NCBI GenBank assembly: GCA_019828565.1 | Contig: JAHDYR010000005.1 | Location: 1,240,001 to 1,304,000, forward strand | Origin: Carpediemonas membranifera | Taxonomy: Eukaryota > Fornicata | Reading direction: 5' to 3' | DNA length: 64,000 nt | In this document: positions 21,490 to 32,107 of the stretch, in pieces | How the letters are laid out: each line of letters begins with the position of its first letter | Numbering within the stretch: the stretch's first letter is position 1 | Translations under genes and position numbers: made by a program | The notes under the pieces: model-generated | The model's input: only the letters and a program-made list of their open reading frames with translations | Database searches by the model: none | Told to the model about the DNA's origin: nothing

Positions 21490-21696
21490 TCAGTATGCTG
21501 CAAATGTCGCAGCGAGAAAGGAGTCACCAATCGCGTTCAGCTTTCTTGTTTCTCGCCTGATACTGCTCGTAATATCGTTCAAGCGTGAATCTATGAAGTA
21601 ATGGGACTGAATGGCCTCTATTGCGTCAATTTCTTGCGTAATCGTTGTTGAATGGCCTAGAATAGATGTTGCAGCTGCTTCCAGCTCCTGTTGCAT
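21490..21696 (-). CDS. Small coiled-coil protein with FIDSR motif (element A)
   Basis: A 68-residue product, almost entirely helical (MQQELEAAATSILGHS, EAIQSHYFIDSRLNDI). It matches the small gene of element B in sequence (GIQRAHFIDSRIDGEL) and in position, convergent with the zinc-finger gene and next to the TIR. Conservation across two diverged elements argues that this short frame is a real gene. A third, weaker relative lies at 48240-48401 in element C. Function is unknown; an accessory subunit for the transposase is a reasonable guess. Confidence 0.6.
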   Translation of the reverse strand: MQQELEAAATSILGHSTTITQEIDAIEAIQSHYFIDSRLNDITSSIRRETRKLNAIGDSFLAATFAAY

Positions 21697-22076
21697 GCTA
21701 AATGCTGTGTTTTGGACAATTGGTCGTGTTCAGGCAGATTTTTTTCGTGCAAAGTGCAGGCTAATACGCGCCCTTAAACTGTGGGATCAGCCGCTGGGTA
21801 AATATACTGAGAAAAAACCATATAGCTGAGTTCACTGTCTTGTGCTGAATACGGTGGCGCCATTTATTTCTCTGAATCGCTAAGTTTTGTCAGCGTTGAC
21901 CGCGCACGACCGGTCGTCCTTACGCGATGACACCCAGCCCATCTTGTAGGTCGGGTGGCCATACCTCGCGGCCTTGCTTGCTTTTCTTTGACGAGCAATA
22001 TTCCCTGAGTAATAGCCTCTCCTTTTCTTCAATTCGACTCTAGCCAAGTCAAAAAACAAGAAATCGACCATATCTC

Positions 22077-22180
22077 AAAATCTAACAGGTAGATTCACTC
22101 TGAAAGTGATTATGCGCATATGTACCTCCTTTCAACTACTCACATAATCACTATCGTAGTGAATCTACCTGTTAGATTTT
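22077..22180. repeat. 104-bp hairpin element (MITE-like) near right end of A
   Basis: Perfect 23-bp arms (22077-22099 and 22158-22180, AAAATCTAACAGG...) with a second inner pair (AGTGATTATG at 22105-22114, CATAATCACT at 22143-22152). The remaining 21697-22362 holds no gene I can support. Confidence 0.85.
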
Positions 22181-22362
22181 CTGTTATTGTCCATTTTATC
22201 GTTTCGTCTTAACCTGCACGGCGAAATGCTCAAACCAGGCAAGGAGTCAGAGCCAGAGCTTCTTTCCATGCTCTAAGTACATCATATGGACTCTCAAGAA
22301 GACCTTCGTTTATCTCTAAATAGCTTAAATTTAATGAATACTTCATTTCTGAGCAAGAAATT

Positions 22363-22437
22363 GTAGATTATCTAGCGTTTTGAGGTCGAAGATAATCTAG
22401 GGTTTAGCAAAGATAATCTAGGGATGTTGACAGCATG
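22363..22437 (-). repeat. Right terminal inverted repeat of element A
   Basis: The inverse of 2558-2632 with two differences. The element ends TTGACAGCATG at 22437 and the next bases (ACCCCGAGC) resume an R2-like ORF exactly as in the intact copies (26425, 30401), so the junction is certain. Confidence 0.9.
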
Positions 22438-23383
22438 ACCCCGAGCATGACCTGGGACGCAGCTTACCTAGCCGCAACCGCCCAACTGCACGATGTGGGC
22501 TGGGACAGAACCCCCGACGAATCAACCTTCGCCGCCAACGACACCTCCATCGACTGGCCTCGTGGGATGGACCAGCTCTACGGCAAGCCCGTGACTGGCC
22601 TTCAGCGCACCCTAACAAAAATCTCTCGCGCCCATGCAGCAGCCGTCGCCCCGATCGTGGAGTCGACCCCGGTGACCCCGATTCTCGCGGCCGAAGCCGC
22701 CCTGTCCCCCCTCTCCTATGCGACGCCGATCCGTGGCGACCTTTTCACCACCATGGTGAGGTCACACCTCGGCGCACCACCGTTCGAGACGGACTCAACC
22801 GTCCGCTGCCCGCTCTGCGGTAACTCGAATGTGTCGTGGCAGCACACGTTGTCCTGTCCTAAGCTCCTGGAGGGTGCCAGGACCATGCGTCATGACCTAG
22901 TTCGTGACTGCGTGCGCTCCTTCCTGTGGAGTAACGACGTGCTTGCCCGCAAGGAGTTCGCCTTGAACAGTCGCACCCGCGGCTACTCGGCCGACCCAGC
23001 CTACCAGAGTAACGCTCGCGCCGACGTCTATGTCCCGCTGCGTCGCTCTCCCACGGGCAGGGTCGCCAACGAGCCCATCATCATCGACGTGGTGATCTCG
23101 AAGGATCAGGCCAACGCCGAGTCAGACAAGTCCGCGCAGTACCACAACTGGTCAGCCGAGCTACTGACGGCCGCCTGCGAGATCACTGGCGAAGCGTGCA
23201 GTGATGACCAGGGCGAGTCCTGGTGTGTGAGATTGTGTAAGATGGTCGGCCTGAGTGTGGGGGCCGGCCGCTTCCCTGGAGCAGGAAGTGATGCGCTGCA
23301 TCTGGAACGGCAACGTCCAGATCTACTCGGATTACGTCACGCAGTTCGAGCGGGCCACAGCGCAGGACTGGCTGCGGGAATAA
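22438..23383 (+). pseudogene. R2-like polyprotein, C-terminal part (copy 1)
   Basis: It encodes a CCHC knuckle (CPLCGNSNVSWQHTLSCP) and a restriction-like endonuclease (ARADVYVPL...IIIDVVISK, the D...D-x-V pattern of R2-type RLEs). This copy has six Cs at 22686 where copies 2 and 3 have five, and here the frame runs unbroken across that site. In contrast it has an extra C near 23276 (TTCCCTGG) that breaks its own end. The contrast shows where the true frame runs. Confidence 0.85.
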
Positions 23384-23569
23384 TTTGTGCTGGAATCTCA
23401 TCTCGCGTGTGGAAAGGCCGAGGGGGCCGGCGACGAGGCTGCGGGAGCAGCCGGAGGAGCCGAACAAGGGATGCCCACAGGTGACACATCTAAGTCGACA
23501 CAGGCGCGGGAATACAGGCGCGAACGTCTCTGGACGCAGCGTGAAAGGAGGTTTTCGACCTATTAAACG
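22438..23569 (+). mobile_element. R2/Genie-like retrotransposon array, copy 1 (3' part, interrupted by element A)
   Basis: Only the part downstream of the A insertion is present: end of the RT thumb, CCHC knuckle, endonuclease and about 190 bp of 3' UTR, ending just before the tRNA-derived junction GCGATGGTAGTCT at 23570. It is over 99% identical to copies 2 and 3. Confidence 0.9.
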
Positions 23570-26500
23570 GCGATGGTAGTCTCAGTCTTTGTCAGCAAAG
23601 AAGTCGTGGAGCGGCTTCTGAGCGGGACTGAAGGAACTATCCAGCTCGAAGATCCTGTTTCCCAGATCTTCGACGCCGTGCGCATTCTGTTTGGTAAGCA
23701 TGTACCAAAATCTCTCTTTGCCGAACACTGGTCCTCGTACCAGAAAGTCCGCCGCCTCTATAACGATGTAGAGCTTGTGAAAAAGCTGTTCATTCAAGAT
23801 AGAGGACGTCCCGAGCGCTTCACCAAGAGAGTCTCCGAAGAACTCATTGCCACTGTGAGTCCGCTCTTCCCAGTGATCCAGAGGCCCTCAAACCGAGACT
23901 TCAAGCAGAGATTACACCAAGTACTAAGCTCAATCCAGTTGATCAGGAACCTACCGCCGCATCCCGTCCAATTCCTGATGCACCGAATGGACTCGCGAAT
24001 CCGTATAGACACAGAGGGCCGTGACCATACGCTATCCCTAGGCCGCCGCAGGGCTCTACTAGAGCAACTACGGGCGGCGGGATGCCCACGGCTCTCCACC
24101 ATCGATGAGATTGACAACGGACCCGTTGCGTCAGCCCACCAAACATCAGGAACGCAGATCGAGAGGGAGGAGATGATGATCGCGGAGCTTATACCCCCGA
24201 TAAGTCCACCTCTCGGCTCAGGACCACCCACCCCCGCCCAGTCACAGGAGACAGGCATCGTGCCTAGACCTAACGACAGCGAGGGAGACCAGTCGGCCCA
24301 CGAATGTCCAGCCTAGACATAACGGGGCACCCGCTCCCATGCCTGGCGGCCAAAGCGTGGCTGACACCAACCACCGGGGGATGGACGTACCAACGGTCCG
24401 AGTGAACCAGGCTATCGCAGCCTTCGCTCGTGACCTACGGGACGCCATCCACCCGGACCTGCGGGAAGAGCTCTGGCGTGATGCCGACACAGTCCGCCAG
24501 ACGCTTCTCTCGCCCCCCGCGCTCGAGCGAGCCATGGGGACGGAGCGCAGGAGGCACCTCACGAAGGCGCAAGCCATCGAGATTGAGACGTGTCTCCTGC
24601 GTGCCGCAGGCGGCCTAACCCTGCCCCCCCACTTCTCGCGCCGGTTCCCGTCGAACGGGATTGTGGCCAAACATGGCTCACGCCGTGTTGCGGCCGCAGC
24701 GCACATCGCTCTGGGGCTGCCGCTCCCTGCTATATTGGCGCACCCTGCAACACAGGCCACCAACAATAGGCAGACCCGAGCGCCTACAAGACCTCTTGGG
24801 TTCCTTCCAGACCCCGCCGACGTGGCTCGCATCGGCCGCAGCCGACCGACGCGGAGGGGAACCAAGGGTTATGTCCGTGCCCTCATCGGAAAGGTCACCG
24901 CCTGCGCGGCAGCCAGAGATGAGGACAAGCGCGATCGTCTCATCGACGTGATGCTGCACCCACAAACAGCACTTCGCCCCCGGAGGACCCGCCATAATCA
25001 GGTGGGAAGCACGTCGAGAAGCCGACTCGCCTACCAGCACGCCAGACGAGGGTACTACAGCAAGTCCATGAGTGCCCTGGTCTCGGAAGAACTGCAGATG
25101 ACCCCAGCCGAAGCAGAGGAGAAGATGGTTCGGATGCAAGCTGACCCCTTCCAAGGCAGTCTTGATGACCTCCCAATCCGCCATCCCCTCGCCCCGCTCA
25201 CCTCGGTAGAGTTCGAAACTCGGGACATCATCGATGTCCTGAGCAGTCTTCCGGCCGACTCGGCTCCCCGGTCCGTCGGGCATGAGCTTCCTCCACTTGA
25301 AGCTCGCCGCTAGACACAAGCCAGAAGCCTTCGCCCTTGCCCTGAAGCCACTACTTGTCGATGTGGCCGAAGGCGTCCCGTACACAAACGTTCTGGCCCA
25401 CTCCCGCCTCGTCCCACTGCCCAAGCCTGGCAAACCCGACGAGGTCCGGCCCATCGCCATGGGAGAGGCCCTTCGTCGAGTAGCAGCCAAGCTACTAGCC
25501 AAGGCGGTTACCGCGTCCCTCGCGGATGACCCTCTCCTCGATGACCAGTACGGGCGGGGGTGAGTCGTGCGGCACAGAAGTTATGGGTCTGCGCCTGCAA
25601 GAAGCGTATTCCCGTGGCCAAAGCATCTGCGCCGTTGATCTCAGCAATGCGTACGGCACCATGCCCCGCAAATTGTTGAGGTCCACAGCCGCCGCGGCCT
25701 GCCCTGTTGCGATCCCGTACTTTGACGCCGTATATGGCAATGGAAGGCTGGTTCTGCCGTCCGGCCGCGTCGTCGAGTCCCTAGAGGGCATCGCTCAAGG
25801 AGACCCACTGTCCCCCATTCTCTTCACGCTGGCCATGCGGCCAATCATCGACACGCTGAAGACGAAATGGGGCGGCGAGTGGGTTGCCTACCAGGACGAC
25901 GTCACATGGATTGCCCCCCGGGGACGACTAGCGGCGCCATCCAGGGCTTTTTCGATGGAGCTTGTGAAGCTTTCCGACAAATTGGCGTAACAATGAAACC
26001 GGCTAAATGCCAGTGGATTTGTGCATCCGCGCCGCAGAATGCACGTACTGTTCGCGTTACGTGCTCGCCAACTGGAGTAATCGTGGGAATTCCCATTGGC
26101 GGCATCGAAGCGGAACGGATGCAGCTCATGACGAAGCTAGACGAGCAGAAACAGATGTTGCTTAGTGTGGTGTCGATGGTTGAAGACATTGGAACGGATG
26201 GGACGTCCGTTGCTCTGAATCTTATCCGTTCGTGTATTCTGCCGAAGCTTTCATTTTTGATGAGATCTGTCGATCCAGCCCAACACCGTGAGACCATACG
26301 AAACTTCGAGTCCAACGTCCTGACGCCGGCGATTGCGAGAATTCTTCTCCTAGACCCTGAGAAGTACAACTCACTCCGGCTCGGCCTCGATTTCTCCGAT
26401 AACGGCCTCCGCCTGCCCACCCCGAGCATGACCTGGGACGCAGCTTACCTAGCCGCAACCGCCCAACTGCACGATGTGGGCTGGGACAGAACCCCCGACG

Positions 26501-27548
26501 AATCAACCTTCGCCGCCAACGACACCTCCATCGACTGGCCTCGTGGGATGGACCAGCTCTACGGCAAGCCCGTGACTGGCCTTCAGCGCACCCTAACAAA
26601 AATCTCTCGCGCCCATGCAGCAGCCGTCGCCCCGATCGTGGAGTCGACCCCGGTGACCCCGATTCTCGCGGCCGAAGCCGCCCTGTCCCCCTCTCCTATG
26701 CGACGCCGATCCGTGGCGACCTTTTCACCACCATGGTGAGGTCACACCTCGGCGCACCACCGTTCGAGACGGACTCAACCGTCCGCTGCCCGCTCTGCGG
26801 TAACTCGAATGTGTCGTGGCAGCACACGTTGTCCTGTCCTAAGCTCCTGGAGGGTGCCAGGACCATGCGTCATGACCTAGTTCGTGACTGCGTGCGCTCC
26901 TTCCTGTGGAGTAACGACGTGCTTGCCCGCAAGGAGTTCGCCTTGAACAGTCGCACCCGCGGCTACTCGGCCGACCCAGCCTACCAGAGTAACGCTCGCG
27001 CCGACGTCTATGTCCCGCTGCGTCGCTCTCCCACGGGCAGGGTCGCCAACGAGCCCATCATCATCGACGTGGTGATCTCGAAGGATCAGGCCAACGCCGA
27101 GTCAGACAAGTCCGCGCAGTACCACAACTGGTCAGCCGAGCTACTGACGGCCGCCTGCGAGATCACTGGCGAAGCGTGCAGTGATGACCAGGGCGAGTCC
27201 TGGTGTGTGAGATTGTGTAAGATGGTCGGCCTGAGTGTGGGGGCCGGCCGCTTCCTGGAGCAGGAAGTGATGCGCTGCATCTGGAACGGCAACGTCCAGA
27301 TCTACTCGGATTACGTCACGCAGTTCGAGCGGGCCACAGCGCAGGACTGGCTGCGGGAATAATTTGTGCTGGAATCTCATCTCGCGTGTGGAAAGGCCGA
27401 GGGGGCCGGCGACGAGGCTGCGGGAGCAGCCGGAGGAGCCGAACAAGGGATGCCCACAGGTGACACATCTAAGTCGACACAGGCGCGGGAATACAGGCGC
27501 GAACGTCTCTGGACGCAGCGTGAAAGGAGGTTTTCGACCTATTAAACG
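23570..27548 (+). mobile_element. R2/Genie-like retrotransposon array, copy 2 (full length)
   Basis: About 3.98 kb from the tRNA-derived 13-mer GCGATGGTAGTCT (23570-23582) to the start of the next one (27549). Single-ORF layout, no LTRs, no poly(A) tail; the 3' end is TTCGACCTATTAAACG. Head-to-tail arrays of RLE-type elements are known for Giardia Genie elements (established knowledge). Confidence 0.92.
23573..27362 (+). pseudogene. R2-like polyprotein: RT plus restriction-like endonuclease (copy 2)
   Basis: The start codon lies in the tRNA-derived 13-mer (GCG-ATG-GTA-GTC). About 1,260 codons: an N-terminal region without recognised motifs, then RT motifs (LVPLPKPGKPDEVRPIA, ICAVDLSNAYGTMPR, GIAQGDPLSPILF, AYQDDVTWIA), thumb, CCHC knuckle and RLE. 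Frame breaks relative to copy 3 fall at single-base differences in homopolymers (near 24285, 24855, 24890, 25267 and 25558). It would nick its target DNA and prime reverse transcription there. YQDD keeps the two catalytic aspartates. Confidence 0.9.
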
Positions 27549-30500
27549 GCGATGGTAGTCTCAGTCTTTGTCAGCAAAGAAGTCGTGGAGCGGCTTCTGA
27601 GCGGGACTGAAGGAACTATCCAGCTCGAAGATCCTGTTTCCCAGATCTTCGACGCCGTGCGCATTCTGTTTGGTAAGCATGTACCAAAAATCTCTCTTTG
27701 CCGAACACTGGTCCTCGTACCAGAAAGTCCGCCGCCTCTTTAACGATGTAGAGCTTGTGAAAAAGCTGTTCATTCAAGATAGAGGACGTCCCGAGCGCTT
27801 CACCAAGAGAGTCTCCGAAGAACTCATTGCCACTGTGAGTCCGCTCTTCCCAGTGATCCAGAGGCCCTCAAACCGAGACTTCAAGCAGAGATTACACCAA
27901 GTACTAAGCTCAATCCAGTTGATCAGGAACCTACCGCCGCATCCCGTCCAATTCCTGATGCACCGAATGGACTCGCGAATCCGTATAGACACAGAGGGCC
28001 GTGACCATACACTATCCCTAGGCCGCCGCAGGGCTCTACTAGAGCAACTACGGGCGGCGGGATGCCCACGGCTCTCCACCATCGATGAGATTGACAACGG
28101 ACCCGTTGCGTCAGCCCAACAAACATCAGGAACGCAAATCGAGAGGGAGGAGATGATGATCGCGGAGCTTATACCCCCGATAAGTCCACCTCTCGGCTCA
28201 GGACCACCCACCCCCGCCCAGTCACAGGAGACAGGCATCGTGCCTAGACCCAACAACAGCGAGGAGACCAGTCGGCCCACGAATGTCCAGCCTAGACATA
28301 ACGGGGCACCCGCTCCCATGCCTGGCGGCCAAAGCGTGGCTGACACCAACCACCGGGGGATGGACGTACCAACGGTCCGAGTGAACCAGGCTATCGCAGC
28401 CTTCGCTCGTGACCTACGGGACGCCATCCACCCGGACCTGCGGGAAGAGCTCTGGCGTGATGCCGACACAGTCCGCCAGACGCTTCTCTCGCCCCCCGCG
28501 CTCGAGCGAGCCATGGGGACGGAGCGCAGGAGGCACCTCACGAAGGCGCAAGCCATCGAGATTGAGACGTGTCTCCTGCGTGCCGCAGGCGGCCTAACCC
28601 TGCCCCCCCACTTCTCGCGCCGGTTCCCGTCGAACGGGATTGTGGCCAAACATGGCTCACGCCGTGTTGCGGCCGCAGCGCACATCGCTCTGGGGCTGCC
28701 GCTCCCTGCTATATTGGCGCACCCTGCAACACAGGCCACCAACAATAGGCAGACCCGAGCGCCTACAAGACCTCTTGGGTTCCTTCCAGACCCCGCCGAC
28801 GTGGCTCGCATCGGCCGCAGCCGACCGACGCGGAGGGAACCAAGGGTTATGTCCGTGCCCTCATCGAAAGGTCACCGCCTGCGCGGCAGCCAGAGATGAG
28901 GACAAGCGCGATCGTCTCATCGACGTGATGCTGCACCCACAAACAGCACTTCGCCCCCGGAGGACCCGCCATAATCAGGTGGAAAGCACGTCGAGAAGCC
29001 GACTCGCCTACCAGCACGCCAGACGAGGGTACTACAGCAAGTCCATGAGTGCCCTGGTCTCGGAAGAACTGCAGATGACCCCAGCCGAAGCAGAGGAGAA
29101 GATGGTTCGGATGCAAGCTGACCCCTTCCAAGGCAGTCTTGATGACCTCCCAATCCGCCATCCCCTCGCCCCGCTCACCTCGGTAGAGTTCGAAACTCGG
29201 GACATCATCGATGTCCTGAGCAGTCTTCCGGCCGACTCGGCTCCCGGTCCGTCGGGCATGAGCTTCCTCCACTTGAAGCTCGCCGCTAGACACAAGCCAG
29301 AAGCCTTCGCCCTTGCCCTGAAGCCACTACTTGTCGATGTGGCCGAAGGCGTCCCGTACACAAACGTTCTGGCCCACTCCCGCCTCGTCCCACTGCCCAA
29401 GCCTGGCAAACCCGACGAGGTCCGGCCCATCGCCATGGGAGAGGCCCTTCGTCGAGTAGCAGCCAAGCTACTAGCCAAGGCGGTTACCGCGTCCCTCGCG
29501 GATGACCCTCTCCTCGATGATCAGTACGGGCGGGGTGAGTCGTGCGGCACAGAAGTTATGGGTCTGCGCCTGCAAGAAGCGTATTCCCGTGGCCAAAGCA
29601 TCTGCGCCGTTGATCTCAGCAATGCGTACGGCACCATGCCCCGCAAACTGTTGAGGTCCACAGCCGCCGCGGCCTGCCCTGTTGCGATCCCGTACTTTGA
29701 CGCCGTATATGGCAATGGAAGGCTGGTTCTGCCGTCCGGCCGCGTCGTCGAGTCCCTAGAGGGCATCGCTCAAGGAGACCCACTGTCCCCCATTCTCTTC
29801 ACGCTGGCCATGCGGCCAATCATCGACACGCTGAAGACGAAATGGGGCGGCGAGTGGGTTGCCTACCAGGACGACGTCACATGGATTGCCCCCCGGGGAC
29901 GACTAGCGGCGCCATCCAGGGCTTTTTCGATGGAGCTTGTGAAGCTTTCCGACAAATTGGCGTAACAATGAAACCGGCTAAATGCCAGTGGATTTGTGCA
30001 TCCGCGCCGCAGAATGCACGTACTGTTCGCGTTACGTGCTCGCCAACTGGAGTAATCGTGGGAATTCCCATTGGCGGCATCGAAGCGGAACGGATGCAGC
30101 TCATGACGAAGCTAGACGAGCAGAAACAGATGTTGCTTAGTGTGGTGTCGATGGTTGAAGACATTGGAACGGATGGGACGTCCGTTGCTCTGAATCTTAT
30201 CCGTTCGTGTATTCTGCCGAAGCTTTCATTTTTGATGAGATCTGTCGATCCAGCCCAACACCGTGAGACCATACGAAACTTCGAGTCCAACGTCCTGACG
30301 CCGGCGATTGCGAGAATTCTTCTCCTAGACCCTGAGAAGTACAACTCACTCCGGCTCGGCCTCGATTTCTCCGATAACGGCCTCCGCCTGCCCACCCCGA
30401 GCATGACCTGGGACGCAGCTTACCTAGCCGCAACCGCCCAACTGCACGATGTGGGCTGGGACAGAACCCCCGACGAATCAACCTTCGCCGCCATCGACAC

Positions 30501-31523
30501 CTCCATCGACTGGCCTCGTGGGATGGACCAGCTCTACGGCAAGCCCGTGACTGGCCTTCAGCGCACCCTAACAAAAATCTCTCGCGCCCATGCAGCAGCC
30601 GTCGCCCCGATCGTGGAGTCGACCCCGGTGACCCCGATTCTCGCGGCCGAAGCCGCCCTGTCCCCCTCTCCTATGCGACGCCGATCCGTGGCGACCTTTT
30701 CACCACCATGGTGAGGTCACACCTCGGCGCACCACCGTTCGAGACGGACTCAACCGTCCGCTGCCCGCTCTGCGGTAACTCGAATGTGTCGTGGCAGCAC
30801 ACGTTGTCCTGTCCTAAGCTCCTGGAGGGTGCCAGGACCATGCGTCATGACCTAGTTCGTGACTGCGTGCGCTCCTTCCTGTGGAGTAACGACGTGCTTG
30901 CCCGCAAGGAGTTCGCCTTGAACAGTCGCACCCGCGGCTACTCGGCCGACCCAGCCTACCAGAGTAACGCTCGCGCCGACGTCTATGTCCCGCTGCGTCG
31001 CTCTCCCACGGGCAGGGTCGCCAACGAGCCCATCATCATCGACGTGGTGATCTCGAAGGATCAGGCCAACGCCGAGTCAGACAAGTCCGCGCAGTACCAC
31101 AACTGGTCAGCCGAGCTACTGACGGCCGCCTGCGAGATCACTGGCGAAGCGTGCAGTGATGACCAGGGCGAGTCCTGGTGTGTGAGATTGTGTAAGATGG
31201 TCGGCCTGAGTGTGGGGGCCGGCCGCTTCCTGGAGCAGGAAGTGATGCGCTGCATCTGGAACGGCAACGTCCAGATCTACTCGGATTACGTCACGCAGTT
31301 CGAGCGGGCCACAGCGCAGGACTGGCTGCGGGAATAATTTGTGCTGGAATCTCATCTCGCGTGTGGAAAGGCCGAGGGGGCCGGCGACGAGGCTGCGGGA
31401 GCAGCCGGAGGAGCCGAACAAGGGATGCCCACAGGTGACACATCTAAGTCGACACAGGCGCGGGAATACAGGCGCGAACGTCTCTGGACGCAGCGTGAAA
31501 GGAGGTTTTCGACCTATTAAACG
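27549..31523 (+). mobile_element. R2/Genie-like retrotransposon array, copy 3 (full length)
   Basis: About 3.97 kb from 13-mer GCGATGGTAGTCT (27549-27561) to the complete tRNA-His gene starting at 31524. Nearly all differences from copy 2 are single-base indels in homopolymers plus a few substitutions, so the array is very young or homogenised. Confidence 0.92.
27552..31337 (+). pseudogene. R2-like polyprotein: RT plus restriction-like endonuclease (copy 3)
   Basis: Same domain order as copy 2. The frames 27552-27743/27670-28899, 28640-29965, 29842-30714 and 30708-31337 join at four breaks. The break near 27690 is one A too many (ACCAAAAATC here, one A fewer in copies 1-2 context). The break at 30667 is one C short of copy 1. 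The RT part from 28,870 to 29,965 is unbroken here (LPADSAPGPSG, YGRGESCGTE), which corrects copy 2. The C-terminal 209 codons contain the CCHC and RLE. A composite of the three copies would give one continuous ORF of about 1,262 codons. Confidence 0.9.
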
Positions 31524-31598
31524 GCGATGGTAGTCTAGGCGGTAGGACACGAGATTGTGGCTCTCGAGACCCGAGTTCGAGTCTCGGCCGTCGCACCA
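31524..31598 (+). tRNA. trnH(gug): tRNA-His (GUG), CCA encoded
   Basis: Cloverleaf: acceptor GCGATGG/CCGTCGC, D arm GTCT/GGAC with an AGGCGGTA loop, anticodon stem CGAGA/TCTCG with loop TTGTGGC (anticodon GTG), T arm CCGAG/CTCGG with loop TTCGAGT, discriminator A, encoded CCA, then a T run at 31600-31604 as Pol III stop. The base before the acceptor (31523) is G, as expected for the G-1 of tRNA-His, whether encoded or added. Its first 13 nt are repeated at every retrotransposon junction upstream. Confidence 0.92.
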
Positions 31599-32107
31599 GT
31601 TTTTAACCGCCGGGGAAGCCAGCCATATTTGCCAGCTAGCTAGAGTATCCTAGCATCCTAACTCATATCCAAATGGGGGGGGGAATAATATTTACTCGGA
31701 TTTCCTGTCTCTCCGCGTAAATATTCAGCGTCTTCTTTCGTTTCCCGCGTTCCTCGCGAGACGAGGCAGGTCCGTCGTTCGGGACCCTCTGCCTTGGGCG
31801 TGCCCGTGTCTTCTTCGGGCATCTTTCGAATTCTGCCATATCCTGCACATCTGGTCGAATCAATCCAACGATCAATAGTCTCCGGCCCGCGCTCCCCGCG
31901 GGACCCTCCGACCCTCAGCACCCCGGGTGCCCTGGTCGAGTGCTGCTCGCTAGAGTATCCTAGCATCCTAACTCATATCCAAATGGGAAACCGACCAATC
32001 CCGTCCTCCTCAGGGAGTTAGCTGCACTATGCAAGCTTCTGTGCCAGCGGCTCCTTGCCGCCTCGGCTCACCGGACGTCGCCATGACGATCCTCGGTGCG
32101 ATGGTGT

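Larger units (their letters stand above)
2558..22437. mobile_element. TIR DNA element A (about 19.9 kb, with assembly gap)
   Basis: The element is bounded by 75-bp inverted repeats (2558-2632 and 22363-22437) that match at 73 positions and begin CATRCTGTCAAC. Inside, from the right end, lie a small FIDSR gene, a double-zinc-finger gene and a transposase-like gene, the same order as at the left end of element B. The left subterminal 0.84 kb matches the subterminal region at B's right end. Between these lies about 13 kb of cargo: HEPN-like tandem genes, two unknown genes, SET, a chromo-like protein, an OTU-like gene and a kinase. The flanks do not agree: the left end lies in a gypsy pol (flanking dinucleotide TC) and the right end in an R2-like ORF (flanking AC). 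The two ends may therefore come from two insertions joined through the gap at 13842-13941 or by recombination. Confidence 0.75.

Noticed and set aside
2558-22437. Element A as a Polinton/Maverick or virophage-like element
   Set aside because: No DNA polymerase B, packaging ATPase, capsid or retroviral-type integrase motif was found, and the termini and 2-bp duplications do not fit.
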